NCBI RefSeq assembly: GCF_024733845.1
Contig: NZ_JANRHG010000002.1
Location: forward strand, 248,001-312,000
DNA from: Neomoorella sulfitireducens
GTDB lineage: Bacteria > Bacillota > DSM-521 > Neomoorellales > Neomoorellaceae
Length of the DNA stretch: 64,000 bases
Direction: 5' to 3'
The translations under genes were made by a program, and so were the position numbers. The notes beneath the pieces are model-generated. The model saw only the letters and a program-made list of their open reading frames with translations. It ran no database searches and was not told where the DNA came from. This document shows positions 16,815 to 25,538 of the stretch, one piece after another (positions within the stretch are counted from its first letter, which is position 1; each line of letters opens with the position of its first letter).

Positions 16815-18131
16815 CTAGTCCTTGCGATAAAAACGGAGACTGGCCAGGGTGGCCAGCAATTGATCATATTCCCCGATACCACCAGCCTGCCATTCCAGCC
16901 TGAAGGTCAATTGCCGGACGACAGTAAAAGATAGATCCAGGAACTGGGGATAATCCCCCGGCCTGATCTCTCCCTGGTAAAGCTGCCGGTCGTCGGCAAA
17001 AATGTCGACCTTTACTACCCCGCTACTGTTGGCAAAGCTATCGTCGATGCCTATAAATCCCCGCAGGCGAATAAATTGTTTCTGGAGATCGACCTTTAAC
17101 TCGGCTTGTTTCTGCTCCTTGCTTAAATATACACCGGAGCTGCGAGCGAGGTGCATACCTGCCAGGGCCGCCGGCCGGTCCAGGAGGAAGAAAGGTCCTA
17201 CATTGCGCAACACCCGCAATTCCTCAAGCCATACTACCCCGGCACCATCCGGGGGATCCTGGTAGGGCGGCCCGGGTACCAGGCCATCCTTTACCAGGCG
17301 AGGTAAGGTATATTGAGGTGGTTCGCCGGCGTTTAGCGGGGTTGTTCCAGGGTTGCCCGCTGATAACGGGGGAGACGGAGGGGCAGAAGGTAAATTTTGA
17401 GGCACCGGCCCTGAAGTAGCGGTTTTCGAGGAACTGGCCGGACTGCTCCCGGCAGCCTCTCCCCGGCCGGTAGAAACTCCTGCACCTTCGGCTCCCTCCC
17501 CCGCAGCAACAACTACCGCCGGGGGCGCGAAACCGTCGTCCCGTCCGGCCGGAAAAAGGGCGATTAGCCCGGGGACTAAATTCCCTTCTCCCAGATCGTA
17601 CAGGTCTATAACAAAACTCCCTTCGACCGTCCCGGTCTTCTCCTCGCGTGCAAGAATCTTTAAATTGCGAATGTACGTTAGGGCCGGCAGGGATTCTAAC
17701 TGGCTTATATAATCATGCAACGCCGGGTAAGGGCCGCTAATGGTAACTTCATAGGGATAGACCCGGAAGGGGTCTTTCTTTTCTACCGGCAGGGGGCGGA
17801 AGGCCAATACCTGGAGGGACCGGTCCCGGGGCTGGGCCGCTTCTAGGAAGGGTGCTGTACCCCCCAGGGTGAAACCCAGGTGTAGTCTGGTAGCATCCCA
17901 TTCCTCCCGGGCTTGTTCGGCTTTTTGTACCAGCCCGGCAGCAGAAGCTGCAAGCTGCTCGGCGGTCGCCAGTCGTTCCCGGCCTGTCTTGAGCCTCCCC
18001 TGCAGTTCCCTATAAACCGGCAACTGCATGCCTAAAACAACTTTATTGAAAAATATAATTCCCATAACAACGGCCAGTAAAACCAGTAGTATTTTTTCCC
18101 GGCGGTTGAACTGGTAGTTTTTTAGTTTCAT
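16815..18131 (-). CDS. pilO: PilO-like pilus assembly protein with C-terminal NPCBM-like domain
   Basis: PilO forms the inner-membrane alignment subcomplex of the type IV pilus with PilM and PilN. Residues 1-35 carry the short cytoplasmic end and membrane helix (ILLVLLAVVMGIIFFNKVVL); a coiled coil and the PilO fold follow to about residue 190 (VTISGPYPALHDYISQLESL). Then comes a Pro/Gly/Ser-rich linker (about 200-290) and an extra domain (about 330-438) with LRGFIGIDDSFANSSGVVKV and LSFTVVRQLTFRLEW, which looks like an NPCBM putative carbohydrate-binding module. Plain PilO proteins are about 200 residues, so this is a fusion. It would project outside the membrane. Confidence 0.85.
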   Translation of the reverse strand: MKLKNYQFNRREKILLVLLAVVMGIIFFNKVVLGMQLPVYRELQGRLKTGRERLATAEQLAASAAGLVQKAEQAREEWDATRLHLGFTLGGTAPFLEAAQPRDRSLQVLAFRPLPVEKKDPFRVYPYEVTISGPYPALHDYISQLESLPALTYIRNLKILAREEKTGTVEGSFVIDLYDLGEGNLVPGLIALFPAGRDDGFAPPAVVVAAGEGAEGAGVSTGRGEAAGSSPASSSKTATSGPVPQNLPSAPPSPPLSAGNPGTTPLNAGEPPQYTLPRLVKDGLVPGPPYQDPPDGAGVVWLEELRVLRNVGPFFLLDRPAALAGMHLARSSGVYLSKEQKQAELKVDLQKQFIRLRGFIGIDDSFANSSGVVKVDIFADDRQLYQGEIRPGDYPQFLDLSFTVVRQLTFRLEWQAGGIGEYDQLLATLASLRFYRKD

Positions 18132-18160
18132 TTACTGTTGCCATCCTTGCCTGCGGTTTC

Positions 18161-18763
18161 TTAACCCGGGGACTTTTCTGCCATCCGGTCGGGCACCGGA
18201 TCAGAACCTGCAGCCCCTGTTTTGTCCGTATCCCCGCGCGCGTCTTTAAAAACTGCCCGTATGGTAAAATTTAGGATGTCACCATTCCCTTTAACTTCCT
18301 GGAGATTGACGGCCTGCCAGATATCGCTATCTTGCAGGTTATTTATAAAAATGGCAATCGCCCGGAGGGAATTGCTGCGCCCGGCCAGTATTAGTTCTCC
18401 TTTAGCCCCGTCTTCTTCCATGCGTACCAGCCAGATCTCCTGCGGCAGGGCATCATTAATTGCGGTAAGTACCGGTTGCCAGCGACGCCTTTCCTTTACC
18501 AAACGCTCCAGTTCTCTTTCCTTCTGCTGCCATTCGTTAATTTCATTACCGGCGGCAGCTGCCTGCTGGGCCCGGGGTTCATAGAGAGCCAGTTGTTCCT
18601 CTAGCCGGGCAACCCTCCTGGAGGTAATTCCTAATTGAATAAGGAATAAAACATAGAGTGTTAAGAGTAATCCACCTGAAGTAAAGGCAATGATAGCTCC
18701 CCTGCTCAACGACAGCCGCTGCGGCCGGTACTCGGGGGGTAATAAATTAATAGCCGTATTCAT
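18161..18763 (-). CDS. pilN: PilN-like pilus assembly protein
   Basis: Bitopic partner of PilM and PilO. The N-terminus MNTAINLLPPEYRP carries the INLLP motif that docks on PilM in known systems. A membrane helix (about residues 24-45), a coiled coil (VARLEEQLALYEPRAQQAAAAGN) and the PilN fold (WLVRMEEDGAKGELILAGRS, AIAIFINNLQDS) follow. GGAGGGG precedes the ATG, and only 7 bases separate it from pilM. Confidence 0.93.
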   Translation of the reverse strand: MNTAINLLPPEYRPQRLSLSRGAIIAFTSGGLLLTLYVLFLIQLGITSRRVARLEEQLALYEPRAQQAAAAGNEINEWQQKERELERLVKERRRWQPVLTAINDALPQEIWLVRMEEDGAKGELILAGRSNSLRAIAIFINNLQDSDIWQAVNLQEVKGNGDILNFTIRAVFKDARGDTDKTGAAGSDPVPDRMAEKSPG

Positions 18764-18770
18764 CTTTACA

Positions 18771-19673
18771 TTACCCCTCCCGTAAAGCCAGTCCCACGGC
18801 TACGGCCAGGGCCGGGTCCAATGGACCGCCCGGGCCAGCCCACGGCCTGCCCATTGTCACAGCAACTCCAAGTTCCCCGGAACAATAGTCTGCCAGCCTG
18901 TTGACCTGCGCGCCACCGCCGGTCAGGATTAAATGTTCCGGGTTAAAAGTTATCCCGGACTGGGAACGGTAAAACTCTAGGGAACGCCGGATTTCCTGGA
19001 CAATTTCGCCCATACGGCTGCTACCGCTAATGCCGGGCCGGCCCAGCTCTTCCCCGCCAATAGCAACTACCCGGCTGAAGAGGGGGCGTCCTTCCTGGAC
19101 CAGGACCAGATTGCTCCAGCGCCCGCCGATGTCAATTATCACCGAACTGCCGCCGGCTTTTCCGGCCAGGGCACGGCACAGGGCTATGGGTACCAGATCA
19201 ATGGCAACCAGTTCCAGGCCGGCAGCATGGAAAAGCTGGTACAAGCTTGTCACCTGTTCCCTCGGGGCTGCAGCAAGAATAACCGTCATCTGGCTGCCGG
19301 CTGCTTCCCTGCCGTCATCCAGGATGGCCCAGTCCACTACCATGTCCCGGGCGCCGGTGGGCAGGTGGTTTTCAATTTCATAGGCCATACCGCTTTTCAG
19401 TTCCTCAAGGGTCATCCGCGGCAATTTCAGATAGCGGACAACCACCCTTTCCCCGCTCACGGCCGTAACTGCCCGGCGTCCGTGCCATCCGGTCCGGGAG
19501 ACTGCCTCGGCAACGGCTGCTACCAGGGCCTGGGTGTCGGCCATGCCGCCCGGGGGAACCGGCACGCTGGCCGCCAGCCACTGCCGGCCCTGGTAAACGG
19601 CCGCCTTGACGGCGGTAGTACCCAGATCGATGCCAAGGTGCTTGGGGCGCCTCCATAGTCTCGGCCAGCGCAT
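18771..19673 (-). CDS. pilM: PilM-like actin-fold pilus assembly ATPase
   Basis: Cytoplasmic actin-like protein that binds the PilN N-terminus and links to the PilB motor. Visible ATPase-fold motifs are GIDLGTTAVKAAV (phosphate 1), VIIDIGGRWSNLVLV (phosphate 2) and HLILTGGGAQVNRLADY (adenosine). At 300 residues it is somewhat shorter than the Gram-negative PilM. The start at 19673 has GGAGT 11 bases upstream. Confidence 0.93.
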   Translation of the reverse strand: MRWPRLWRRPKHLGIDLGTTAVKAAVYQGRQWLAASVPVPPGGMADTQALVAAVAEAVSRTGWHGRRAVTAVSGERVVVRYLKLPRMTLEELKSGMAYEIENHLPTGARDMVVDWAILDDGREAAGSQMTVILAAAPREQVTSLYQLFHAAGLELVAIDLVPIALCRALAGKAGGSSVIIDIGGRWSNLVLVQEGRPLFSRVVAIGGEELGRPGISGSSRMGEIVQEIRRSLEFYRSQSGITFNPEHLILTGGGAQVNRLADYCSGELGVAVTMGRPWAGPGGPLDPALAVAVGLALREG

Positions 19674-19727
19674 CCGGAAGTCAACTCCTATTTTTAATCA
19701 TACTTTATTCAACAAGGTTATGTTCAT

Positions 19728-21047
19728 TCAGTACAGGGAAGCCCCCCGCCAGGATAGAACCTGCCAACCGGTTGCAGCCAGGACAGGGCTTAAAACCTGG
19801 ATCCTGTTATCCTGGGCGTTAATTGTTAAGGGGCCTTTAATATTGCCACGGCTGTTGTCTTTGGAACTCTTATTGTCACCGCCGTCATCTTCATCTACCT
19901 CGGTCAAACCGCCTGTTACCAGGCTGCCATTAATGGTACTGGCAGCGCCCTGTTTATAAAAATAGCCGTTGCTCATGAGAACGGCATCAACGGTTACGCC
20001 GCCATCAAGGAGGATATCATTGCCTGCTACAAAGGCCCAGGCATCGCTACCGGTAGTTACCCTTATATCCTTGCCTAGGGTAATATCCCCGGCCGCAGCT
20101 ATAATGGCCTTGCCGGTATAAAAATCAGGATCATTGCCTTTACCTTTGCCACTCTCAATAATTAAATCGCCAGGGCAATACAGGATCTTTATATCGTTAT
20201 CTCCCGCCGGGGCGCTATCGACTAATTCCTGGAGCATGGCCAGGGTGTATTCCCCTGCCGGGAGAGGTTCCCCGCCGGTGTAAGGGGCTGCCAGGTCGCC
20301 GGGCCAGTTAGGAAAAGAAAAGGATAGCCCCTTGATTACCTGCCCGTTAACCCGGCCGTAATAATTGGGATCGTTGCCGTATTTGTCGGTAGTCTGGCCC
20401 ACGGTGGCATCACCGCGGATGGTGCCGTAATTGTACAGGTAGCGACCGGTAACCACACTGCCCTGGACGGTGGTGTTATTTTGAATGGTTAAATCCACCC
20501 CGGCAGCAACGTTGCCGCTGGCCCCCTTTTGCAGGTAAATGCTGCCTGTAGCAAATAGATCGCCGTTAATAGTCAAAGGGTTTTTGATGGTTATGTCCCC
20601 GGCGCTGGCCAGGGCATAGCTGAAAAAGGGGCGGGCCAGGTCTACCTCTATCGCTCGCCTGACCCCGTCTATTTCCCCCTCGGAACGCAGGCGATAACTT
20701 GCAGCCTGCGGTACCACACTTACGCTGGTGATCCGTCCCTTTGCCGGGGTTAGATAAATTTCTCCTAGCCCTTCCCGCCAGCCGGGATCACGGCGTAGTC
20801 TTGCCAGGGCCAGGTTGATGCCGGCTTCGGCCAGGTAGGTGGCCTGGGTAATCTTAACTTCATTCGCCGCGCCCTGGCGCTCCACCAAGGAGAGGGAAAG
20901 GAACCCGGCCCCCAGGAGGGAAAGGACCAGGATGGCCAGCAAAACCGCCGGCAGGGCGCTGCCGCGCTGCTGCCAGCACTGCCATGCCATCCCTGTCCGG
21001 ACTGTTATTCTCTTGCTTGCAGCTCTATGCAGCCAGAACTCGACCAC
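19728..21047 (-). CDS. PilX-like minor prepilin with long repetitive beta-rich tail
   Basis: A GTG start (21047, AGGTGAGC upstream) gives 439 residues. The N-terminus has a hydrophobic helix preceded by QRGSALPAVLLAILVLSLL, as in PilX/GspK-type minor pilins, then YLAEAGINLALARLRRD, the standard continuation. From about residue 140 the chain becomes a series of short strands with T-I-x-G-x turns (DITIKNPLTINGDLFATGSI, LTIQNNTTVQGSVVTG, ITLGKDIRVTTG), suggesting a bactofilin-like right-handed beta-helix. It ends in an Asp/Lys-rich patch (about 395-410). This C-terminal type is common in Firmicutes PilX-like proteins of unknown role; adhesion or pilus-tip function is inference. Confidence 0.8.
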   Translation of the reverse strand: MVEFWLHRAASKRITVRTGMAWQCWQQRGSALPAVLLAILVLSLLGAGFLSLSLVERQGAANEVKITQATYLAEAGINLALARLRRDPGWREGLGEIYLTPAKGRITSVSVVPQAASYRLRSEGEIDGVRRAIEVDLARPFFSYALASAGDITIKNPLTINGDLFATGSIYLQKGASGNVAAGVDLTIQNNTTVQGSVVTGRYLYNYGTIRGDATVGQTTDKYGNDPNYYGRVNGQVIKGLSFSFPNWPGDLAAPYTGGEPLPAGEYTLAMLQELVDSAPAGDNDIKILYCPGDLIIESGKGKGNDPDFYTGKAIIAAAGDITLGKDIRVTTGSDAWAFVAGNDILLDGGVTVDAVLMSNGYFYKQGAASTINGSLVTGGLTEVDEDDGGDNKSSKDNSRGNIKGPLTINAQDNRIQVLSPVLAATGWQVLSWRGASLY

Positions 21048-21064
21048 GAAAGCTCACCTGAATT

Positions 21065-21571
21065 CTAACCGCCGGGATTCAGCAGCTTTAATCTCAGGGC
21101 CGCCGCGGTAGTCACTTCAAAATCCCGTCCACTATCACCGCGGGTAACCAGGTGGATGGTTACAATCTTGCTTTGTTCAGGCGCCTGGGGATGATCATAA
21201 AAAAATTCCAGGGTTTTTACCCCGTAGGCCAGGAGATTATAACCGCTGAAGCTTGAAGAACCTTTATTCTTAACGGCCCGCTGGAGGTTCTCACCCGACA
21301 ACAGGTATTTATATTGATTGCCTGCCGCGTCGGCAATAATTAGCGTACCGGTACCGGAACCGCTTACTATTTCCTTGGCGGCCTGGATTTCCCTGGTCAT
21401 TTGCATCAGGGCCACACGGGCATTCTGCTGGGCATCCATGCGGTCCCAGCCACGCTGCCACCATTTCAAACCCGCCTCCAGGGTACTCAAACTGGCCATA
21501 AGGACGAGGACCACCAGGGTGGCGGAAATTACAGTTTCTATTAAAGTAAGACCGGCCCGCTGCCAATTCAC
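21065..21571 (-). CDS. PilW/PilJ-like minor prepilin
   Basis: Type IV prepilin with cleavage region QRAG|LTLIETVISATLVVLVL, keeping the Glu at mature position +5. The 4-base overlap GTGA with the upstream gene supports a GTG start at 21571, two codons inside the longest frame. Its soluble domain (VALMQMTREIQAAKEIV, YKYLLSGENLQRAV) matches PilW/PilJ-type minor pilins, which join a tip complex that primes assembly. Confidence 0.88.
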   Translation of the reverse strand: MNWQRAGLTLIETVISATLVVLVLMASLSTLEAGLKWWQRGWDRMDAQQNARVALMQMTREIQAAKEIVSGSGTGTLIIADAAGNQYKYLLSGENLQRAVKNKGSSSFSGYNLLAYGVKTLEFFYDHPQAPEQSKIVTIHLVTRGDSGRDFEVTTAAALRLKLLNPGG

Positions 21572-21966
21572 GGCCACCTGGCAACCAGGGTTGCCAGTTC
21601 CACCTCCCCTGCCGTGCCATGTGCCGGGCGCACCCTTACCACCACTTCCTTCACCTGGAGGAAGGGTTCATAATCCGTTGTAATTATCTGGTACTCATAT
21701 CCCGGCCGGCCGGGGTAAGCCTGCCAGGTTTCGCCGGCTCCGGGCAGGCCAGCCAGGCCGTTATAACCGGCCGCCAGGCAGGTTTCCATGCGTTCCCGGG
21801 CCAGGTTTAAAACTACGGTTTCCTGTCCGCCCCTGGTATAGCCCCGGGCAGCGGTAGTAAACATACCCAGCATGGGTACCAGTACCGCCGCCAGGATGGC
21901 AGTGGCTACCAGTACTTCAACCAGGGTCAACCCGCGGTTATTAACAGGCAGGCAGTCTCTTTTCAT
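21568..21966 (-). CDS. PilV-like minor prepilin
   Basis: The 132-residue prepilin has the cleavage site NNRG|LTLVEVLVATAILAAVL with Glu at mature +5, followed by LGMFTTAARGYTRGGQETVVLNLARERME, typical of PilV/GspI. Its ATG overlaps the previous stop (ATGA), so translation is coupled through the minor-pilin set. Confidence 0.9.
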   Translation of the reverse strand: MKRDCLPVNNRGLTLVEVLVATAILAAVLVPMLGMFTTAARGYTRGGQETVVLNLARERMETCLAAGYNGLAGLPGAGETWQAYPGRPGYEYQIITTDYEPFLQVKEVVVRVRPAHGTAGEVELATLVARWP

Positions 21967-22472
21967 GTCGTGCTCCCGGCTTTAACCCGTCCCGTTACCG
22001 GCAGGACAGTAATATAGTAAAAGCGCCCGTAGCGATCCTTTAAGACAATGTCGCCGCTGGCCGAGGGTACACCCTGCAGGTTAAAAGACAACCTGCTGTA
22101 GGGAAAGGCCACGCTGGCAAAGGTTACCCCGTCAGGTAGTTTAGTTTCCTTGACGATCACCGCGTCTTTCCTGACCCGGTACAAATTATTTACGGTATCA
22201 AAGAGAATAGTGCGGTGATAATTTTCGCCGCTGACGGCCATCTGCTGGACCGCCCGGATGTCGCTTACCAGCTGCCAGGCCGCCGTCTGCACCTGCCACC
22301 AGGCCAGGCTTCTGTTCACTACCGGCAGGGTTACCGTCGCCAGGATGCTGGTAATGGCAACTACTGTCACTACTTCTAACAGGGTAAAACCATGCCCTCC
22401 CTGTACCGCTTGCCTGGAAACAGGTTTTTCTTTCCCTGCCGTATCGTTCACAGCCGTATAAAGTGCTCGCAT
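21963..22472 (-). CDS. FimT/GspH-like minor prepilin
   Basis: Prepilin with a leader of some 30-50 residues before GGHG|FTLLEVVTVVAITSILATV. The rest has the GspH/FimT outline (TAAWQLVSDIRAVQQMAVSG, LPDGVTFASVAFPYSRLSFNLQGVPSASG given here in parts). The long frame begins at 22532 inside the peptidase gene; a start at 22472 (AAGGG upstream) or 22484 is more likely. FimT-like pilins take part in tip assembly or DNA binding in competence pili. Confidence 0.85.
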   Translation of the reverse strand: MRALYTAVNDTAGKEKPVSRQAVQGGHGFTLLEVVTVVAITSILATVTLPVVNRSLAWWQVQTAAWQLVSDIRAVQQMAVSGENYHRTILFDTVNNLYRVRKDAVIVKETKLPDGVTFASVAFPYSRLSFNLQGVPSASGDIVLKDRYGRFYYITVLPVTGRVKAGSTT

Positions 22473-22488
22473 CTCGCCCTTCATCGCT

Positions 22489-23280
22489 TCACATGAACTT
22501 AAGCAAATACCAGTGCAAGATTTCTTTCCCAAATAACAGCGCCAGCAACCCTCCTGCCGCTATATAAGGCGCAAAAGGTAGAGGGTCCTGCCGCTTTTTC
22601 CGGCCAGAGACTAGCAAGCAAACGCCTGCCAAGCCGCCTGTGATCAGGGAAAGGAAAAGAGCAACAGCGGCCAGGGGCAAACCCAGGTAAAGCCCTACCA
22701 TCCCGGCAAGCTTGACATCCCCGCCGCCCATGCCACCATTACTTATTACGGCAACGAGCAACAAGAATCCTGCTGCCGCAGCGATTCCCCCCAGGGCAGC
22801 CCAGAACCCCACATCCCGCGCCAGCAGGCTTAAAAGAATACCGCCACAGGCACCGGTCACCACCAGGCTGTCGGGGATTAAGTAATGCTCCAGATCGATG
22901 AAGCTGGCGGCTACCAGCACGGCGCTTAGAAAGAGGTATTTTGCCAGGATCCACGAGAGGCCGAAATTATAAAAAAGGGTGGTAAACACCACGCCAGTGA
23001 CAAGCTCGACTATAGGGTATCGAGGGGAAATCGGCAGGCGGCAGTAACGGCACCTTCCCCGTAGAAACAGATAGCTCAATATGGGAATAAGGTCGTACCA
23101 GGCCAGCGACCGCCTGCAGGCGGGGCAGTATGACCGCCCCCAGACCACCGTTTCTCCTCGCGGCAGGCGGTATACGACCACATTGAGGAAACTGCCGGTT
23201 AAAAGACCTGCAAGGAAGAACAGCGCCGTCATGAGTTTTGGTTCCAAAACATTTATATCGATTATTATCATCATTTCCAT
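22489..23280 (-). CDS. pilD: Prepilin peptidase / N-methyltransferase, A24A family
   Basis: Cleaves the prepilin leaders and methylates the new N-terminus at the membrane. About eight membrane helices. The cytoplasmic loop has the two zinc-type pairs CPACRRSLAWYD and CRYCRLPISPRYP needed in bifunctional enzymes. The aspartic protease residues are in ASFIDLEHYLIPD and GGMGGGDVKLAG. It should serve all five prepilins in this locus. The start is uncertain; several Met codons cluster at the N-terminus without a strong ribosome site. Confidence 0.95.
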   Translation of the reverse strand: MEMMIIIDINVLEPKLMTALFFLAGLLTGSFLNVVVYRLPRGETVVWGRSYCPACRRSLAWYDLIPILSYLFLRGRCRYCRLPISPRYPIVELVTGVVFTTLFYNFGLSWILAKYLFLSAVLVAASFIDLEHYLIPDSLVVTGACGGILLSLLARDVGFWAALGGIAAAAGFLLLVAVISNGGMGGGDVKLAGMVGLYLGLPLAAVALFLSLITGGLAGVCLLVSGRKKRQDPLPFAPYIAAGGLLALLFGKEILHWYLLKFM

Positions 23281-23361
23281 AAGTTCTCGGTCGCATATAA
23301 AGGTACATGCTGCCGTCGCTGCTATATTGCGGCGGCAGCATATGTTTTTTAACTATTGGCT

Positions 23362-23973
23362 TTAATCTTTGGAAATTAAAAGGTATATGTCCCCAGTATA
23401 GTTATTGCTACTGTCTTTTATTGGAAATACAACACTATTATCTGTTAGATTAATTGACGCTAGATTTTCTCCTTCTAAATTAACTAATAACTTCTCGATT
23501 GCGCCGTCCGGCACTTTATCAAGTTTTAAATACCTTCCTAGATCATCTTCATCTACATTTCCGTCACCGTTTATATCTTCAGTATCATTTATATAGTAAT
23601 ATTTTCCGCCCCACGGGTTCTGGCCCGGCCAGGCATCCAGGTAGGGACCGTCCCAGCGGTTTTTCCACTTCTTCATATCACTATCATTACTATTTTCATC
23701 ATAACCATCATAATTCACTTTAGCAACAAATCCCGGATCTGTGCCGTCATCTTTAGTTGGCGGCCAAACAGCGGTATCGGCATAGGCAATCAGCGCCGCC
23801 GATTTTATAGCCCTGTAGTCGGCTTCGGCCTTGGCTACCCTGCTCTTTTCAGTGGCATTTAAGGCGGTGGGGACTATAAATACTGCCAGGATGCCGATTA
23901 TAGCGATAACCACCAGAAGCTCCACCAGGGTAAAACCGCCCTCATTCCAGGCCCTTTTCATTCTCCGTTTCAT
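23362..23973 (-). CDS. Type IV major pilin-like protein with calcium-loop motif
   Basis: Probable structural pilin. After a basic leader, NEGG|FTLVELLVVIAIIGILAVFIV gives the class-III cleavage site and N-terminal helix. The soluble domain ends with a pseudopilin/GspG-like part (GPYLDAWPGQNPWGGKYYYI), then the loop DINGDGNVDEDD (about residues 133-144), which fits the DxNxDGxxDxxD calcium loop of EF-hand and dockerin proteins. A second acidic stretch (YDGYDENSNDSD) is near residue 90. AAGGAGGG lies about 9 bases before the ATG. The gene follows pilC and is the first pilin downstream of the c-di-GMP riboswitch. Confidence 0.9.
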   Translation of the reverse strand: MKRRMKRAWNEGGFTLVELLVVIAIIGILAVFIVPTALNATEKSRVAKAEADYRAIKSAALIAYADTAVWPPTKDDGTDPGFVAKVNYDGYDENSNDSDMKKWKNRWDGPYLDAWPGQNPWGGKYYYINDTEDINGDGNVDEDDLGRYLKLDKVPDGAIEKLLVNLEGENLASINLTDNSVVFPIKDSSNNYTGDIYLLISKD

Positions 23974-24131
23974 ATAAAGCAGCCCTCCTTGAGTTTAAAA
24001 TTCTTACTGAATTGTTCCTGCAGATCGTTTGTCGATGAATTATACAGGTAATAACCCCTCCTTTTCTATCAACATGCCTTATTTGGATATTAACAACCCG
24101 GTAGTTTGCCGGGCGGGTTACCAATAAGCTT

Positions 24132-25340
24132 TTATCTTATGCCGCCCAGCACCTGGAAATAAGGAAGAAATACCGAAATTACGATTACCCCCACAATGCC
24201 TCCAAGGACGACAATCAGCATTGGTTCTATGAGGGAAGCCAGGCGGCCTACAATTGCCCCTACCTCCTGCTCGTAAAGAGCCGCCACTCGTTCGAGCATA
24301 AAATCCAGGGCGCCCGTTTCTTCCCCCACGGTAATCATCTCTACCACCATGGGCGGGAAAACGCCGCTGGCTTCCAGGGGAGCCGCCAGTCCCTGCCCGT
24401 CGCGTACGCTTTCCTCCGCCCGGGCTACGGCTTCTGCTACCACGGCGTTGCCAACCGTCCGCCGCACAATTTCCAGGGCCGTCAGGACGGGGACGCCGCT
24501 GTGAAGGAGAGTGGCAAGGGTGCGGCTGAAACGGGATAATACCGTCTTCAGGTTCAGGGGACCTATAACAGGCAGGCGGAGCAGCACCCTGTCAAGCTGG
24601 TAGCGGGCTGCCGGCCGCTGCTGCCAGCGGTAAAACCCATAACCGGCGCCGGACAGGATTAAGAACACCAAAAACCACAGGCGCCGCAGCCACTCACTTA
24701 GCCCCAAAATCAAGCGCGTCGGCCAGGGCAGGGGCACCTGCAGGCTGTTCAACATGACCCGGAACGAAGGCAGGACATAAGTCAGGAGAATAATAACTAC
24801 CAGCAGGGCAACCATGCTGACTATCGCCGGGTAGGTCAGGGCCGACTTTACTTTTTCCTCTAATTCATGTTCTTTTTCCAGGTGTCCGGCCAGGCGCCCC
24901 AGGGTCTCGTCCATGGCCCCGCTCAGTTCACCGGCCTCTACGGTGTGGATGAAGATGGGCGGGAATACCCGGGGCTGCCGTTCCAGGGCCCGGTAAAAGG
25001 CCTCCCCTGCCTCTAGATCACGGAGGAGCAGCGTAACGCTCTCACGCAAGGAAGAATTTTCCGCCTGTTTTTCAATAATCCGTAAGGCCGATATAATGGG
25101 CAGGCCGGCACCAAGCATGGTCGCCAGCTGGCGGCAAAAGAGGGCCAGGTCGCGACGGGATACCGGCCGCCGGAAAAGGTGCCGCCAGTTCCGGGCCGGG
25201 GGTAAAGCTACCGGCCGGCAGTGAGTAATAAAAATACCCTGGCTGCGCAGTTCCCGGATGGCCAGTTCCTGGCTGTCCGCTTCTATGGTACCCCTGACCG
25301 CCTCCCCTTTTGTATCCCGCCCCCGGTAGGCGAAGGTCAT
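24132..25340 (-). CDS. pilC: Type II secretion/type IV pilus platform protein PilC
   Basis: Inner-membrane platform that couples the PilB/PilT motors to pilin movement. 402 residues with the N-terminal MTFAYRGRDTKGEAVRGTIEA, two GspF domains (FCRQLATMLGAGLPIISAL and FSRTLATLLHSGVPVLTALEI) and three membrane helices, the last ending in VVLGGIVGVIVISVFLPYFQVL. GGGGTGAAATC precedes the ATG. The c-di-GMP-I riboswitch sits in its 5' leader, so control here would affect pilC, the pilin and probably everything downstream to pilO. Confidence 0.95.
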   Translation of the reverse strand: MTFAYRGRDTKGEAVRGTIEADSQELAIRELRSQGIFITHCRPVALPPARNWRHLFRRPVSRRDLALFCRQLATMLGAGLPIISALRIIEKQAENSSLRESVTLLLRDLEAGEAFYRALERQPRVFPPIFIHTVEAGELSGAMDETLGRLAGHLEKEHELEEKVKSALTYPAIVSMVALLVVIILLTYVLPSFRVMLNSLQVPLPWPTRLILGLSEWLRRLWFLVFLILSGAGYGFYRWQQRPAARYQLDRVLLRLPVIGPLNLKTVLSRFSRTLATLLHSGVPVLTALEIVRRTVGNAVVAEAVARAEESVRDGQGLAAPLEASGVFPPMVVEMITVGEETGALDFMLERVAALYEQEVGAIVGRLASLIEPMLIVVLGGIVGVIVISVFLPYFQVLGGIR

Positions 25341-25396
25341 GATTTCACCCCATAACCATTAATAAAAGCCACCGGTTGCAGAGAAAGAAATTATAC

Positions 25397-25482
25397 TTCC
25401 CCGGCAGCCCGGCGGCCATGACAGCGTCTACAGGCCCGTAGCTTTGCGTCCCTGGCTTTCGCCAGGTTTGCCCTTAACACGG
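25397..25482 (-). promoter_or_regulatory. Cyclic di-GMP-I (GEMM) riboswitch upstream of pilC
   Basis: Read on the minus strand: GGGCAAACC (25473-25465), then TGGC-GAAA-GCCA (GNRA tetraloop hairpin, 25464-25453), then GGGACGCAAAGC (25452-25441), then TACGGGCC, and the closing helix with ATGGCCGCCGGGCTGCCG (about 25419-25402). These are the conserved blocks and tetraloop of the c-di-GMP-I aptamer in the right order. About 55-60 bases lie between the aptamer and the pilC ATG. I cannot tell from the leader whether it works by termination or by hiding the ribosome site. Confidence 0.92.
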
Positions 25483-25490
25483 TTAATCAT

Positions 25491-25496
25491 ATTATA
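25491..25496 (-). promoter_or_regulatory. -10 element for the riboswitch transcript
   Basis: TATAAT on the minus strand, just ahead of the aptamer. The -35 region is weak (GATTCA at a 17-base gap). It implies that pilC and later genes have their own promoter, separate from pilT. Confidence 0.5.
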
Positions 25497-25538
25497 ATTC
25501 GCCATAAATTGCCTGAATCCTGCCGGCTCCCTGGTATA

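Noticed and set aside
24070-24125. Second c-di-GMP riboswitch before the pilin gene
   Set aside because: The minus strand has CCCGGCAAACTACCGGG, which recalls part of the aptamer, but the GACGCAAAG block and tetraloop are missing; it is a plain hairpin.
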